A stretch of 64,000 bases of DNA from Clostridiales bacterium (lineage in GTDB: Bacteria; Bacillota; Sulfobacillia; RBS10-35), in contig JAHHQG010000026.1 in NCBI GenBank assembly GCA_018729555.1, forward strand, positions 186,001 to 250,000, in the 5' to 3' direction. Below, in pieces: positions 9,842 to 20,311 of this stretch. Each line of letters starts with the position of its first letter. Positions within the stretch are counted from its first letter, which is position 1. The position numbers and the translations under genes were made by a program. The notes under the pieces were generated by a model. It was not told the origin of the DNA, ran no database searches, and saw nothing but the letters and a program-made list of their open reading frames with translations.

Positions 9842-11023
9842 ATGGTGGTGTCGGTGGAAGACCTTCCCGTGGAAAAGCGGTCCGTCCTGGTGCGGGTGGA
9901 TTATAACGTCCCCCTCCGGGACGGCCGCATCGAGGATGACACCCGCATCCGCGCTTCCCTGCAAACCCTCGGCTACCTCCGGGAGCGAGGCGCCCGGACC
10001 ATCCTCCTTAGCCACCTAGGACGGCCCAAAGGGAAGGTGCAAAAGGACCTGAGCCTCCGCCCCGTGGCCCGCCACCTCGAAGGCCTCCTGGGGGAGCCGG
10101 TTCTCTTTGCCGAAACCCTGGAGGACGCCGAGGAAAAGGTGAAACACCTCCAACCCGGCCAGGTGCTCCTTTTGGAAAACCTCCGCTTCCACCCCGAAGA
10201 GGAGAAAAACGACCCCGCCTTTTCCCGCCGCCTGGCATCCTTGGGGGAGATCTTCATCAACGATGCCTTTTCCGTCTCTCACCGGGCCCACGCCTCGACG
10301 GTGGGCATCGTCCAGTACGGCGGCCTTCCTTGTGCCGCCGGGTTTTCCCTCCTGAAAGAAGTGGCGGCTCTGGATCGCCTCCTCCATCCCCAGCGCCCCT
10401 TTGTGGCCGTCGTAGGAGGGGCCAAGATCTCCGACAAGCTGGAGAGCCTGCAGGCCCTGGTGGATCGGGTGGATGGCCTTCTCCTGGGGGGCGCCATGGC
10501 CAACACCTTTCTTTTGGCCCTGGGCTATGAGCTGGGGGATTCCCTGGTGGAACCGGAGGCCCGCGGCCATGCGTGGGACCTCTTGCAAAAGGCCTATGCC
10601 CGGGATGTCAGGGTGGTGCTCCCCGACGACTTGGTGGTGGCGAAGGCGGGGGATATCCGGGTGGTGGAGGCGAAGGCGGGGGTGCCCGCCGGTTACCGCG
10701 CCCTCGACATCGGTCCCAAGACCCTGGAAGCCTACCGCCAGGCCCTCCAAGGAGCTGCCACCGTCTTTTGGAACGGGCCCCTGGGCCTGGTGGAAGAGGA
10801 GCCCTTCCACGAAGGGAGCGTCGGGTTGGCCCGCATCTTAGCGGAATCCTCCGCCTTCCGGGTGGCCGGAGGCGGCGACTCCCTCGCCCTCCTGCGCCGT
10901 TTCCACCTCACCCATGCCGTGGACCACATGTCCTTGGGGGGCGGAGCGTCCCTGGAATACCTGCGGGGCGACTCCCTTCCGGGCATCCAGGTCTTGCAGC
11001 GCGGAAAGGATGGCCAGCCTTGA
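9842..11023 (+). CDS. pgk: Phosphoglycerate kinase
   Basis: VLVRVDYNVPLRDGRIEDDTRIRASL, LLSHLGRPKG, LLENLRFHPEEEKND, VDHMSLGGGASLEYL. Confidence 0.96.
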   Translation: MVVSVEDLPVEKRSVLVRVDYNVPLRDGRIEDDTRIRASLQTLGYLRERGARTILLSHLGRPKGKVQKDLSLRPVARHLEGLLGEPVLFAETLEDAEEKVKHLQPGQVLLLENLRFHPEEEKNDPAFSRRLASLGEIFINDAFSVSHRAHASTVGIVQYGGLPCAAGFSLLKEVAALDRLLHPQRPFVAVVGGAKISDKLESLQALVDRVDGLLLGGAMANTFLLALGYELGDSLVEPEARGHAWDLLQKAYARDVRVVLPDDLVVAKAGDIRVVEAKAGVPAGYRALDIGPKTLEAYRQALQGAATVFWNGPLGLVEEEPFHEGSVGLARILAESSAFRVAGGGDSLALLRRFHLTHAVDHMSLGGGASLEYLRGDSLPGIQVLQRGKDGQP

Positions 11024-11028
11024 AGTCC

Positions 11029-11829
11029 ATGACGGTCGTAGGCAACTGGAAGATGCACACCACCCCTCAGGAAGCCCGCATCCTCTTGCGGGATATCTTG
11101 CGGGGGCTCACCCACCTGCGGGAGATCCACGGATCGGGCCCGTGGCCCCGGGTGCTGGTGGCGCCCCCCTTCACCTCCCTTGCAGCTTGCCAGGAAACCC
11201 TGCGGGATGACGAATTCGCCGAAACGGTGTGGGCTGTCCACTTGGCGGGCCAAGATGTCTTCTGGGAAGCGGAAGGGGCCTATACAGGCGCCATCTCCGC
11301 CCCCATGCTCCTGGCCAGCGGCTGCCGGGCCGTGGTGGTGGGCCATTCCGAGCGGCGAAGGATCTTCCGGGAGACCGACGAGGAGGCAGTCCTGAAGGCC
11401 CGGGCGGCCCTGCAGGCGGGGCTGGACGTCTTCTTTTGCGTGGGGGAAGGGGAAGATCAGCGGGAGGCGGGGGAGACCTTCGCCGTCCTCCGGCGCCAGC
11501 TGGAACCCCTCTGGGAGCGCCTTCCCGCCGGCGCTCAAGGTAAGCTGGCCATCGCCTATGAGCCTGTATGGGCCATCGGCACCGGCCGGGCCGCCCGCCC
11601 CGAAGACGCCGAAGAAGCAGCCCAGTTCATCCGGGAAGACGCCCGCCGGCACGGCTGGGAAGGAGACCTCCCGGTCCTTTACGGCGGAAGCGTCACCCCC
11701 GAAAACGCCGGATCCTTCTTCCGCCTCCCCTCCATCCATGGAGCCCTGGTGGGAGGCGCCAGCCTGAAAGCCGCCAGCTTCCTCGGCATCTTGGAGGCTG
11801 CCTGGAAGGCGGCAGAGGGATCCCTATGA
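11029..11829 (+). CDS. tpiA: Triosephosphate isomerase (ATG 11029; TTG 11020 also possible)
   Basis: MTVVGNWKMH, VVVGHSERRRIFRETDE, AYEPVWAIGTGRAA, VLYGGSVTPENAGSFF, GALVGGASLKAASF. Confidence 0.95.
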   Translation: MTVVGNWKMHTTPQEARILLRDILRGLTHLREIHGSGPWPRVLVAPPFTSLAACQETLRDDEFAETVWAVHLAGQDVFWEAEGAYTGAISAPMLLASGCRAVVVGHSERRRIFRETDEEAVLKARAALQAGLDVFFCVGEGEDQREAGETFAVLRRQLEPLWERLPAGAQGKLAIAYEPVWAIGTGRAARPEDAEEAAQFIREDARRHGWEGDLPVLYGGSVTPENAGSFFRLPSIHGALVGGASLKAASFLGILEAAWKAAEGSL

Positions 11830-13421
11830 GTTTCCTTCCGCCCGAGGCCACCCTGGCCCTCATCGTCCTGGACGGCTGGGGTTTGGCACCCCCCGGACCG
11901 GGGAACGCCGTGACCCTTGCCCGCACGCCCCATTTCGACCGCCTCTGGGCTTCGTACCCCCATACCACCCTGGAAGCTTCGGGGCGGGCCGTGGGCTTGG
12001 TGGAGGGCCAGATGGGGAACTCCAATGTGGGCCATCTCAACATCGGGGCCGGGAGGGTCGTCCTCCAGGACCTTCCCCGCATCGACGAGAAGCTGAAGCC
12101 GGAAAACCGCCGCCGGGATCCCCGGCTGCAGTCCTTCCTGCAAAAGGCCCTCCAGGGGAGCCAGCGCTCCCCCAAGAGCGGTCGACCCATCCTCCACCTG
12201 TGGGGCCTCCTCTCCGACGGGGGTGTCCACAGCCACATGCGCCACCTCTTCGCCCTCCTGGAGGAAGCCGACGAGAAAGGTCTGGCCCTTCGGGTCCATG
12301 CAGCCCTGGATGGCCGGGATACCCCGCCCATGGTGGCCACCGCCTACGTGAAAGAGCTCCTCACCCGCCTGGAAAAGGTGGCCGACGGCAAGCTGGTGAC
12401 CCTCATGGGCCGCTACTACGCCATGGACCGGGATCGCCGGTGGGACCGGACGGAAAAAGCCTTCCGGGCCATGGTGGAAGGGATTCCCCTGGTGGTGACT
12501 GATCCCCTGGCCTACCTGGAGGATAGCTACCGGGAGGGCACGGGGGATGAATTCATCGTGCCGGCGGCCTTCGGCCCCGCCGCGGCGGGAGATCGGGTGG
12601 GGAGGGAGAGCTCCCTTCTCTGCTGGAACTTTCGCGCCGACCGCGCCCGCCAGCTGACCCAGTCCTTCATCCAGGAGGACTTTGTCCCCTTCGCCCGCCC
12701 CTTTACTTCCGTGACCCTCTACGGCGGCCTCACCCTCTACGAAGAGGACTGGCAAGGCCGCCAGGAAGCCCTCTTTCCCGACGAGCCCATCGTGGACAGC
12801 CTGGGAGAAGTGGTGAGCCGCCACGGGTACCGCCAGCTTCGCATCGCCGAGACGGAAAAATACGCCCACGTCACTTACTTCTTCAACGGCGGGGAGGAAA
12901 AGCTCTTCCCCGGGGAAGACCGGATCCTGGTGCCTTCCCCCAAAGTGGCCACCTACGACCTCAAGCCGGAGATGTCGGCCCCCGAAGTAGCCCGGCGGGC
13001 GGTGGAGGCCCTGCGCCAGGCCCGGTGGGAAGGACGCCCCTACCGCCTGATGGTGCTAAACTTCGCCAACCCCGACATGGTGGGGCACACGGGCGTCCTG
13101 GAGGCGGCCATCCAGGCGGTGGAAGCCACCGATCGAGGCCTGGGGGAGGTCATGGCGGCGTTGCAGGAAAACGGGGGAGGCGCCCTCGTCCTGGCGGACC
13201 ACGGCAACGCCGAGCAGATGATCGACCCCGAGACGGGCGGCCCCTGGACCGCCCACACCACCAACCCCGTGCCCTTCATCCTGGCGGTGGACCGGCTGAA
13301 AGGGGCAAGGCTTCGCTCGGGTGGGATCCTGGGGGATGTGGCTCCCACGGCCCTTGAGGTCCTCCAGATCCCCCAGCCCCCCGCCATGACGGGGCAAAGC
13401 CTTTTGGAGGTGACGCCATGA
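11826..13421 (+). CDS. gpmI: 2,3-bisphosphoglycerate-independent phosphoglycerate mutase
   Basis: LIVLDGWGLAP, GNSNVGHLNIGAGRVV, AALDGRDTPP, GRYYAMDRDRRW, NFANPDMVGHTG, ADHGNAEQM. Confidence 0.95.
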   Translation: MSFLPPEATLALIVLDGWGLAPPGPGNAVTLARTPHFDRLWASYPHTTLEASGRAVGLVEGQMGNSNVGHLNIGAGRVVLQDLPRIDEKLKPENRRRDPRLQSFLQKALQGSQRSPKSGRPILHLWGLLSDGGVHSHMRHLFALLEEADEKGLALRVHAALDGRDTPPMVATAYVKELLTRLEKVADGKLVTLMGRYYAMDRDRRWDRTEKAFRAMVEGIPLVVTDPLAYLEDSYREGTGDEFIVPAAFGPAAAGDRVGRESSLLCWNFRADRARQLTQSFIQEDFVPFARPFTSVTLYGGLTLYEEDWQGRQEALFPDEPIVDSLGEVVSRHGYRQLRIAETEKYAHVTYFFNGGEEKLFPGEDRILVPSPKVATYDLKPEMSAPEVARRAVEALRQARWEGRPYRLMVLNFANPDMVGHTGVLEAAIQAVEATDRGLGEVMAALQENGGGALVLADHGNAEQMIDPETGGPWTAHTTNPVPFILAVDRLKGARLRSGGILGDVAPTALEVLQIPQPPAMTGQSLLEVTP

Positions 13422-14680
13422 TTCGTCTCGACGCCATGGAAATCCTGGACTCCCGGGGCCAGCCCACCCTGGCCGTGGCCGCCCGGCTGGAGGACGGCAC
13501 CCAAGCCTGGGCCCGGGTCCCTTCCGGCGCCTCCACGGGGAGCAAGGAGGCCCTGGAGCTCCGGGACGGCGACCCGGAACGGTTCCTGGGGAAAGGGGTG
13601 GAAAGGGCGGTGGCCCATGTCCTGGGGCCCTTGCAGGACGCCATCGCCGGCCTCTCCCCGTACCGCCAGGAAGAGATCGACCGCGCCCTGCGAGAAGCCG
13701 ACGGCACTCCCGCCAAGTCTCGCCTGGGGGCCAACGCCATCTTGGGCGTCTCCATGGCGGTGGCTCGAGCTGCCGCCAAGAGCCGGGGGGTTCCCCTTTA
13801 CCGCTACTGGAAGCCCCGGGGTCCTTACCGCCTGCCCGTTCCCCTCTTGAACGTCATCAACGGGGGCCGCCATGCCGACAACAACCTGGATCTCCAGGAA
13901 TTCATGCTGGTGCCCCACGGGTTTCCCACCTTCCGGCGGGCCCTCCAGGCGGCGGCGGAGATCTACCAGCATCTGAAAAACCATCTCAGGGAAAAGGGCC
14001 TCAGCACCGGGGTGGGGGACGAGGGGGGCTTTGCGCCGGATCTCAAAAGCGATGAGGAAGCCCTGGAGCTTTTGGTGGCGGCCATCGAACGGGCCGGCTA
14101 CCGGCCGGAGAAGGAGGTTTCCCTGGCCATCGACGCGGCCGCCAGCGAGCTGGGGGAAAAGGGCCGGTACAGGGTTCAGGGAGAGGCTCTGGAGAGCTTC
14201 GGGTTGGTGGCCCTTTACCAGCGATGGAGCCGCCTTTACCCCATCGTGAGCCTGGAGGACGGCCTGGGGGAAGACGATCCTTCGGGCTGGAAGGCCCTGA
14301 ACCAAGCCCTTGGCGCCCAATGGCAACTGGTGGGCGACGATCTCTTCGTCACCCAAAAGGAGCTCATCCTCTGGGGCCAGCGGGAGAACCTGGCCAACGC
14401 CGTCCTCATCAAGCCCAACCAGGTGGGTACCCTTACGGAGACGTGGGAAGCGCTGGAGGCCTGCGAAAAGGCAGGCTGGCGGGCCATCATCTCCCACCGC
14501 TCGGGGGAAACGGAAGACACCACCATCGCCGATCTGGCGGTGGCATCGGGGGCGGGTCAGATCAAGACGGGGGCTCCTGCCAGGGGAGAGCGGACGGCCA
14601 AGTACAACCGCCTCCTCCTCATCGAAAAGGAGCTGGGGGATGAGGCGGTCTACGCGGGGCCGGAGCTTTTCCCCCGCTGA
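13418..14680 (+). CDS. eno: Enolase
   Basis: LDSRGQPTLAV, SGASTGSKEALELRDGD, LNVINGGRHADNNLDLQEFM, GVGDEGGFAPDL, ISHRSGETEDTTIADLAV. Confidence 0.96.
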   Translation: MIRLDAMEILDSRGQPTLAVAARLEDGTQAWARVPSGASTGSKEALELRDGDPERFLGKGVERAVAHVLGPLQDAIAGLSPYRQEEIDRALREADGTPAKSRLGANAILGVSMAVARAAAKSRGVPLYRYWKPRGPYRLPVPLLNVINGGRHADNNLDLQEFMLVPHGFPTFRRALQAAAEIYQHLKNHLREKGLSTGVGDEGGFAPDLKSDEEALELLVAAIERAGYRPEKEVSLAIDAAASELGEKGRYRVQGEALESFGLVALYQRWSRLYPIVSLEDGLGEDDPSGWKALNQALGAQWQLVGDDLFVTQKELILWGQRENLANAVLIKPNQVGTLTETWEALEACEKAGWRAIISHRSGETEDTTIADLAVASGAGQIKTGAPARGERTAKYNRLLLIEKELGDEAVYAGPELFPR

Positions 14681-14713
14681 CGATCGTGTTACCATGGCCC
14701 CGCTAAAGGAGGT

Positions 14714-14947
14714 GTGGCCTTGACCACCGTCCTCACCATCGTGATCCTCCTCATCGCCCTGGGGATCATCGCGGCCGTGCTCTTGCAGTCGGGGCGCAGC
14801 GCCGGCCTCTCGGGAGCCATCGCCGGGGCTTCGGAGCAGGTCTTCGGCAAGCGAAGGGGCCTGGATCAGTTCCTCAGCCGCTTGACCGTCTACCTGGCCA
14901 TCGCGTTTGTGGTTCTCACGGTGCTCCTCCTCTTCCTGGAACGCTGA
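14714..14947 (+). CDS. secG: Preprotein translocase subunit SecG (GTG start)
   Basis: Two TM segments with a central LLQSGRSAGLSGAIAGASEQVFGKRRGLDQFLSRLT typical of SecG, directly after eno. Confidence 0.9.
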   Translation: MALTTVLTIVILLIALGIIAAVLLQSGRSAGLSGAIAGASEQVFGKRRGLDQFLSRLTVYLAIAFVVLTVLLLFLER

Positions 14948-15005
14948 CGATTCCCAAGGCATGGCTTCCCCCGAAGAGCTCATATGGCTCTTTTGAGGTG
15001 AAGCC

Positions 15006-16997
15006 ATGATTTTCTTGATGGCCTTGGCCGTAACCCTCCTCTCCCTGGGGATGGCCGGCCGCCTTTACCTTTCCCTCCGCTTCCTCCCCCAGGGAGACCC
15101 CCGCATCCTTGAGATCGCTTCCCGCATCCGCCGTGGGGCTGCCACCTACCTCCGCCGCCAGACGGGTTCCCTCCTCCGCTTTGTCCTCTTGGTGGCCCTT
15201 CTCTTCGCCCTCCTGGGGGCCCTCGGGGTGGAAGGCTTTCCCCTCTCGGCGTCCCTGGGCTTTCTCCTGGGCGCCGCCGCCTCCATGCTGGCGGGCTGGG
15301 CCAGCATGGCGGTGGCCACCCGGGCCAATGCCCCCACGGTGGAGGCGGCCCGCCGCCGGGGGCGGGGAGCCCTGGCCGTCGCCTACGGCGGGGGAAGCGC
15401 CATCGGCTTTCTCGTAGTGGGGGCCGGTCTGGGGAGCGTTCTTTTGGGCCTCTACCTCTTTGGCGAAGGGGGCCTCATCCCCTTGACGGGGGTGGCCCTC
15501 GGCGCCAGCACCGTAGCCCTTTTCGCACGGGTGGGGGGCGGCATCTTCACCAAAGCCGCCGATCTCGGCGCCGACATCGTGGGAAAGCTGGAGGAGGGCA
15601 TCCCCGAGGATGACCCCCGCAACCCCGCCGTCATCGCCGACAACGTGGGAGATAACGTGGGGGACGTGGCCGGCATGGGGGCTGACCTCCTGGAATCCTT
15701 CGTGGGGGCGCTGGTGGCGGCTATCGTGGTGGGATTCCAGGAAGGGAGAGGGGTGGAGGCCCTTCACCTCCCCCTTTTGGCAGCCGCCCTGGGGGTGGCG
15801 GCCAGCCTCCTGGCCGCCGGGTGGACGGCGGCCCGGGCTCGCCTTCGCCCCGGAAGGGAAGCCTCCCTCCTTCGCCAGAGCCTCCTTCTCGCCATGGGCC
15901 TGGCGGCCCTCTTTCAGGTCATGGCATGGCAAAACGGCCTCTTTACCACGGCGCAGCTCATGACGTTTTTCCTGGGCATCGGGTGCGCCCTCTGGGTGGG
16001 CTTTTGGGCCGACTACTACACGGCGCCGGGCCGGGGTCCGGTGAAGGAGCTGGTGGATGCGGCGGCCGCCGGCCCGGCCACCCAGGTCCTCAGCGGCCTT
16101 TCCCTGGGGATGATGAGCACTGCCCTCCCCATGCTGGGGGTGGCGGGGGCTGCCCTTCTGGCCTACGGCCTGGAAGGCCTCTTCGGGGTAGCCCTGGCGG
16201 CGGTGGCCATGCTCTCCCTGACGGGGGTGATCATGGCCGTCGACGCCTACGGGCCCATCGCCGACAACGCCGGGGGCATCGCCGCCATGGCGGGCCTTCC
16301 CCCCGAGGTGCGGCGGGTGACGGACCACCTGGATGCCCTGGGCAACACCACCGCCGCGGTGGGAAAGGGGCTGGCGGTGGGGTCCGCCGCCCTCACGGCC
16401 CTGGCCCTCTTTTCCGGGTTTGCCGCCAGCGCCGGGCTGGAGACCTTAAGCCTCCTGGAAGCTCCGGTGCTGACGGGCCTTCTCTTGGGGGCCATCGTCC
16501 CCTACGCCTTGGCGGCCCACAGCCTAAGGGCCGTCCAGAGGGCGGCGGGGGAGATGGTGGCGGAAGTCCGCCGCCAGTGGCGCACCATCCCCGGCCTGGC
16601 GGAAGGGAAGGTTTCCGGCGATGCCGATCGCTGCATCGCCATCAGCACCCAGGCTGCTTTGAAAGAGATGAGCCTTCCCGTCCTGGCGGCCCTGGGCCTC
16701 CCCCTCCTCACGGGCGTCTTTCTGGGCGGGGCCGCCCTGGGGGGATTTCTGGCGGGCGCCTTGAGCAGTGGCCTCGCCCTGGCCATCACCATGGCCCATG
16801 CGGGAGCCGCCTGGGACAACGCCAAAAAGGCCATTGAAGGCGGGCTGGCGGGCGGCCCGGGTTCTCCCGCCCACAAGGCGGCGGTGGTGGGAGATATGGT
16901 GGGGGATCCCTTCAAGGATACCGCAGGGCCGTCCCTCAACATCCTCATCAAAATCATGAGCGTGGTGGCGCTTTTGCTGGCGCCTTTTCTCAGCTAA
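15006..16997 (+). CDS. hppA: Membrane-bound (V-type) cation-translocating pyrophosphatase, probably K+-stimulated type
   Basis: [93 protein letters not shown]; many TM segments. Confidence 0.94.
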   Translation: MIFLMALAVTLLSLGMAGRLYLSLRFLPQGDPRILEIASRIRRGAATYLRRQTGSLLRFVLLVALLFALLGALGVEGFPLSASLGFLLGAAASMLAGWASMAVATRANAPTVEAARRRGRGALAVAYGGGSAIGFLVVGAGLGSVLLGLYLFGEGGLIPLTGVALGASTVALFARVGGGIFTKAADLGADIVGKLEEGIPEDDPRNPAVIADNVGDNVGDVAGMGADLLESFVGALVAAIVVGFQEGRGVEALHLPLLAAALGVAASLLAAGWTAARARLRPGREASLLRQSLLLAMGLAALFQVMAWQNGLFTTAQLMTFFLGIGCALWVGFWADYYTAPGRGPVKELVDAAAAGPATQVLSGLSLGMMSTALPMLGVAGAALLAYGLEGLFGVALAAVAMLSLTGVIMAVDAYGPIADNAGGIAAMAGLPPEVRRVTDHLDALGNTTAAVGKGLAVGSAALTALALFSGFAASAGLETLSLLEAPVLTGLLLGAIVPYALAAHSLRAVQRAAGEMVAEVRRQWRTIPGLAEGKVSGDADRCIAISTQAALKEMSLPVLAALGLPLLTGVFLGGAALGGFLAGALSSGLALAITMAHAGAAWDNAKKAIEGGLAGGPGSPAHKAAVVGDMVGDPFKDTAGPSLNILIKIMSVVALLLAPFLS

Positions 16998-17032
16998 GAG
17001 AGAAAGTCGCCGTTTCTTGGTATGCTAGTTCC

Positions 17033-19198
17033 ATGAGAGACCAGCTTTGGCGCGATGAACTTTTGGAATTCATGAAGGAGAAGGCCTACCGGCCCCTCAC
17101 CTTTCAGGAGCTGGTGGAGGTCTTCGGTATCTCCGAAGAAGAGGAAGAGCTTTTCCGCCAGGTGCTAAAGGCCATGGAAGCCGAAGGCCTGGTGGTCCGC
17201 ACCCGCACCGCCCGCTACGGCCTGCCCGAGCGGATGAACCTGGTGGTGGGCCATTTCCACGCTCACCAGAAGGGCTTCGGGTTCGTTATCCCCGACCGGG
17301 AGGATGAGGAGGATCTCTACATCCCTCCCGAAGGTCAGAACGGGGCCATGCACGGCGACCGGGTGGTGGCCCGCGTCGAAAGCTCCCAAGGGGGCCGGCG
17401 CCAGGGGGAGATCATCCGCATCTTGAGCCGGGCGGTGAAACGGGTGGTGGGGGTCCTGGAGCGCCACCGGGGCCTGGGGTTTGTGGTCCCCGACGACCGC
17501 CGCCTCATCCAGGACATCTACATCCCCCGCGGCCATATGGGCGGAGCCCGCACGGGGGAAAAGGTGGTGGTGGAGATCACCCGCTGGCCTTCCGCCCGCC
17601 GGGGCCCGGAAGGCCGGGTGGTGGAGCGGCTGGGGAAGCCGGGAGATCCCGGGGTGGACATCCGCAGCCTGATGGTCCAGTACGACCTTCCCGAGGGCTT
17701 TCCCCCCGACGTCCTGGAGGAAGCGGCCCGCCTTCCCCAGGAGGTCCTCCCCGAGGACAAAAAGGGCCGGGCCGATCTCACCGACGAGCTGATCTTCACC
17801 ATCGACACCGACGACGCCAAGGATCTGGACGATGCCGTGTCCCTGGAAAAGCTCCCCAAGGGCGGCTGGCGGTTGGGGGTTCACATTGCCGACGTGTCCC
17901 ACTACGTCCCGGAAGGGAGCGCCCTGGACCGGGAAGCCCGGGAGCGGGCCACCAGCGTCTACCTGGTGGACCGGGTGGTCCCCATGCTGCCGCCGGAGCT
18001 CTCCAACGGCATCTGCAGCCTCAATCCCCAGCAAGATCGCCTGGCGGTATCGGTCTTCATGGATTTCGACGAGGACGGCACCCCCGGCCCTGATCGGGTG
18101 GTCCTGAGCGTCATCCGGTCCAAGCGCCGCTTCACCTACACCGAAGTGAACGATTTCATCGAGTCGGGGAAGAAGATCCCCGGCCTTTCGGGAGCCATGG
18201 CTGAGGCCCTTTTGGCCATGGATGAGCTGGCCCAGCGCCTGCGGGCCCGGCGCCGGCAGCGGGGGAGCATCGACTTCGATCTTCCCGAACCCAAAGTGAT
18301 TCTCAATCCCCGGGGCGAAGTCCTGGATGTCCTGCGCAGCCACCAGAACCGGGCGGCCCAGCTCATCGAGGAGTTCATGCTGGCCGCTAACGAAGCCGTC
18401 GCCCGCCGCCTCATCGCCCACAACGCCCCCGCCATCTTCCGGGTCCACGAGCCGCCCGATCCGGAAAAGATCCAGGCCTTCCAGGAGTTCCTCTACAACT
18501 TCGGTATACCCTTCCAACCCGGGAAGGAAGCTTCGCCCAAAGCCTTTCAGGAAGTGCTGGAAAAGATCGCCGGCCGTCCGGAGGAGCATCTCATCAGCAC
18601 CGTCATGCTAAGGTCCATGCGCCAGGCCCGCTACGCCACGGAGCCCCTGGGCCATTTCGGCCTCGCCACCCGCTGGTACACCCACTTCACCGCGCCCATC
18701 CGGCGCTACCCCGACCTGGTGGTCCACCGCATCATCAAGGAGCTTTTGCCCAAAGGACAGCTGGCGGCCAAGCGGGTGGGGAAGCTCTTGCGGCTCCTCC
18801 CGGGCATTGCCTCCCACGCTTCCCAGATGGAGCGCAAGGCCATGGAAGCGGAGCGGGAATCCCTCACCCTCAAGATCCTCCAGTACATGCAGAACCATGT
18901 GGGCGAGGAGTACGAAGGGATCATTTCCGGCGTTACGGCCTTCGGCTTTTTCGTTCAGCTTCCAAATCTGGCGGAGGGCCTCGTCCACGTCAGCACCTTG
19001 ACCAATGACTATTACACCTATCAAGAGAAGCATTATGCCCTCATCGGGGAGCGGACGGGGACCCGTTTCCGCTTAGGGGATAAAGTGCGGGTCAAAGTGA
19101 TGCGCGTCGATCTGGCTCAGCGCCAGATGGATTTCCAGCTGGTGATGAAGCCCCAGAAAGGGCGCAAAAAGGGAAAACAAAAGAAAGCCAAAGCCTGA
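17033..19198 (+). CDS. rnr: Ribonuclease R
   Basis: DLTDELIFTIDTDDAKDLDDAVS, GVHIADVSHYV, HFTAPIRRYPDLVVHRII, C-terminal S1 domain GIISGVTAFGFFVQLPN; next to smpB/ssrA. Confidence 0.95.
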   Translation: MRDQLWRDELLEFMKEKAYRPLTFQELVEVFGISEEEEELFRQVLKAMEAEGLVVRTRTARYGLPERMNLVVGHFHAHQKGFGFVIPDREDEEDLYIPPEGQNGAMHGDRVVARVESSQGGRRQGEIIRILSRAVKRVVGVLERHRGLGFVVPDDRRLIQDIYIPRGHMGGARTGEKVVVEITRWPSARRGPEGRVVERLGKPGDPGVDIRSLMVQYDLPEGFPPDVLEEAARLPQEVLPEDKKGRADLTDELIFTIDTDDAKDLDDAVSLEKLPKGGWRLGVHIADVSHYVPEGSALDREARERATSVYLVDRVVPMLPPELSNGICSLNPQQDRLAVSVFMDFDEDGTPGPDRVVLSVIRSKRRFTYTEVNDFIESGKKIPGLSGAMAEALLAMDELAQRLRARRRQRGSIDFDLPEPKVILNPRGEVLDVLRSHQNRAAQLIEEFMLAANEAVARRLIAHNAPAIFRVHEPPDPEKIQAFQEFLYNFGIPFQPGKEASPKAFQEVLEKIAGRPEEHLISTVMLRSMRQARYATEPLGHFGLATRWYTHFTAPIRRYPDLVVHRIIKELLPKGQLAAKRVGKLLRLLPGIASHASQMERKAMEAERESLTLKILQYMQNHVGEEYEGIISGVTAFGFFVQLPNLAEGLVHVSTLTNDYYTYQEKHYALIGERTGTRFRLGDKVRVKVMRVDLAQRQMDFQLVMKPQKGRKKGKQKKAKA

Positions 19199-19276
19199 TG
19201 CCAGCGCTTCTAGCAATTTTCAGTTTTCTCCCTCCTCCTGCGGCGCACTCTAAGCTCCGACAGGAGGTGACACATC

Positions 19277-19492
19277 GTGGCTCAAGGAAGCGGCAGCAAC
19301 GTTCCTGTGAAAAAGCAAGCCGCCCAGGCGCTGGACCGCTTTAAGTATGAAGTGGCGCAGGAGCTGGGCATTCAGCCGCCCCAGAGCGGATACTGGGGGG
19401 AACTTCCGGCCCGTGTCTGCGGGGCGGTGGGCGGTCACATGGTCAAAAAGATGATTGAGCAGGCGGAACAGCAGCTGGCGGGAAGGGGTTAA
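19277..19492 (+). CDS. Small acid-soluble spore protein, alpha/beta type
   Basis: ALDRFKYEVAQELGI...GYWGELPARVCGAVGGHMVKKMIEQAEQQL matches the two alpha/beta-SASP signatures. Confidence 0.9.
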   Translation: MAQGSGSNVPVKKQAAQALDRFKYEVAQELGIQPPQSGYWGELPARVCGAVGGHMVKKMIEQAEQQLAGRG

Positions 19493-19510
19493 CCTTCCTC
19501 CCGCCATCGA

Positions 19511-19540
19511 GGAGCCCGGTGCCGCCACCGGGCTCCTTTC
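19511..19540 (+). terminator. Rho-independent-type terminator after the SASP gene
   Basis: GGAGCCCGGTG-CCGC-CACCGGGCTCC (11-bp perfect stem) followed by TTTCCC. Confidence 0.65.
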
Positions 19541-19569
19541 CCTGTACACTGGAATGAGGAGGTCATTCG

Positions 19570-20037
19570 GTGGCGGGGAAACAGGAGGCGGCCATCCAGG
19601 TCATCGCCGAGAACCGGCGGGCCCGCTACGATTATCACCTGGAAGACCGGGTGGAGGCGGGGCTGGTCCTGCAGGGTACGGAGATCAAATCCATCCGCGC
19701 CCGCCATGTGCAACTGCAGGACGGTTACGTCCGCATCATCAACGGGGAAGCCTGGCTCTTCGGGGTCCACATCGCCCCATATGAGCACGGCAACCGGTTT
19801 AACCATGAACCCACCCGGCCGCGAAAGCTCCTCCTCCATCGGGAAGAGATCCGCCGCCTTTACCATCAGGTGCGCCGGGAGGGATTCACCCTCATCCCCA
19901 CCCGCCTCTATCTCAAGAATGGTCGGGCGAAAGTGGAAGTGGCCCTGGCCCGCGGGAAGAAGAAGTACGACAAGCGGCAGGCCATCGCCGAAAGGGAGGC
20001 GAAGCGGCGAGCCGAAGCCGCCCGCAAACGGCGCTGA
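19570..20037 (+). CDS. smpB: SsrA-binding protein (GTG start)
   Basis: ENRRARYDYHLEDRVEAGLVLQGTEIKSIRARHVQLQDGYVRI, HEPTRPRKLLLHREEI, C-terminal KKKYDKRQAIAEREAKR. Confidence 0.95.
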   Translation: MAGKQEAAIQVIAENRRARYDYHLEDRVEAGLVLQGTEIKSIRARHVQLQDGYVRIINGEAWLFGVHIAPYEHGNRFNHEPTRPRKLLLHREEIRRLYHQVRREGFTLIPTRLYLKNGRAKVEVALARGKKKYDKRQAIAEREAKRRAEAARKRR

Positions 20038-20270
20038 CGAAAGGGAGGGAAGCCGGCCGACACTCCCCTCCCCCAGGGTTGGGCGAGACGGCGGGGGATG
20101 GCGGGGGTGGTGGCGCTGGAGGGGGTCCTGGAGGCAGGCCGCTGCTGCTTCTTCCCTCATGAAGGCGGGCGGTGGCGCTCCCTCCGGGTCGGCCGGCCAT
20201 CTCCTCGGTTACCAGAAACCGCTCTTCTGGTAGTTGGAGCATAGAAAGGAATCTCATGGTAAACAAGCTC

Positions 20271-20299
20271 TTGACCCCAGCAGGTTTCCCGCGTAAGCT
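20271..20299 (+). promoter_or_regulatory. Putative sigmaA promoter for ssrA
   Basis: TTGACC-17 nt-TAAGCT, about 12 nt upstream of the mature tmRNA 5' end. Confidence 0.6.
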
Positions 20300-20311
20300 A
20301 AAGAATGGCCC

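Noticed and set aside
10573-11019. N-terminal extension of the tpiA ORF within pgk
   Set aside because: Overlaps the conserved pgk C-terminus; TIM begins at MTVVGNWKMH.
11568-11825. N-terminal extension of the gpmI ORF within tpiA
   Set aside because: Arg/Pro-rich shadow frame; the real protein begins MSFLPPEATLALIVLDGWG.
13040-15007. 655-aa minus-strand ORF antisense to gpmI, eno and secG
   Set aside because: Same high-GC antisense artefact; fully covered by confidently identified plus-strand genes.
14916-16328. 470-aa minus-strand ORF over the pyrophosphatase gene
   Set aside because: Antisense shadow of hppA without motif support.
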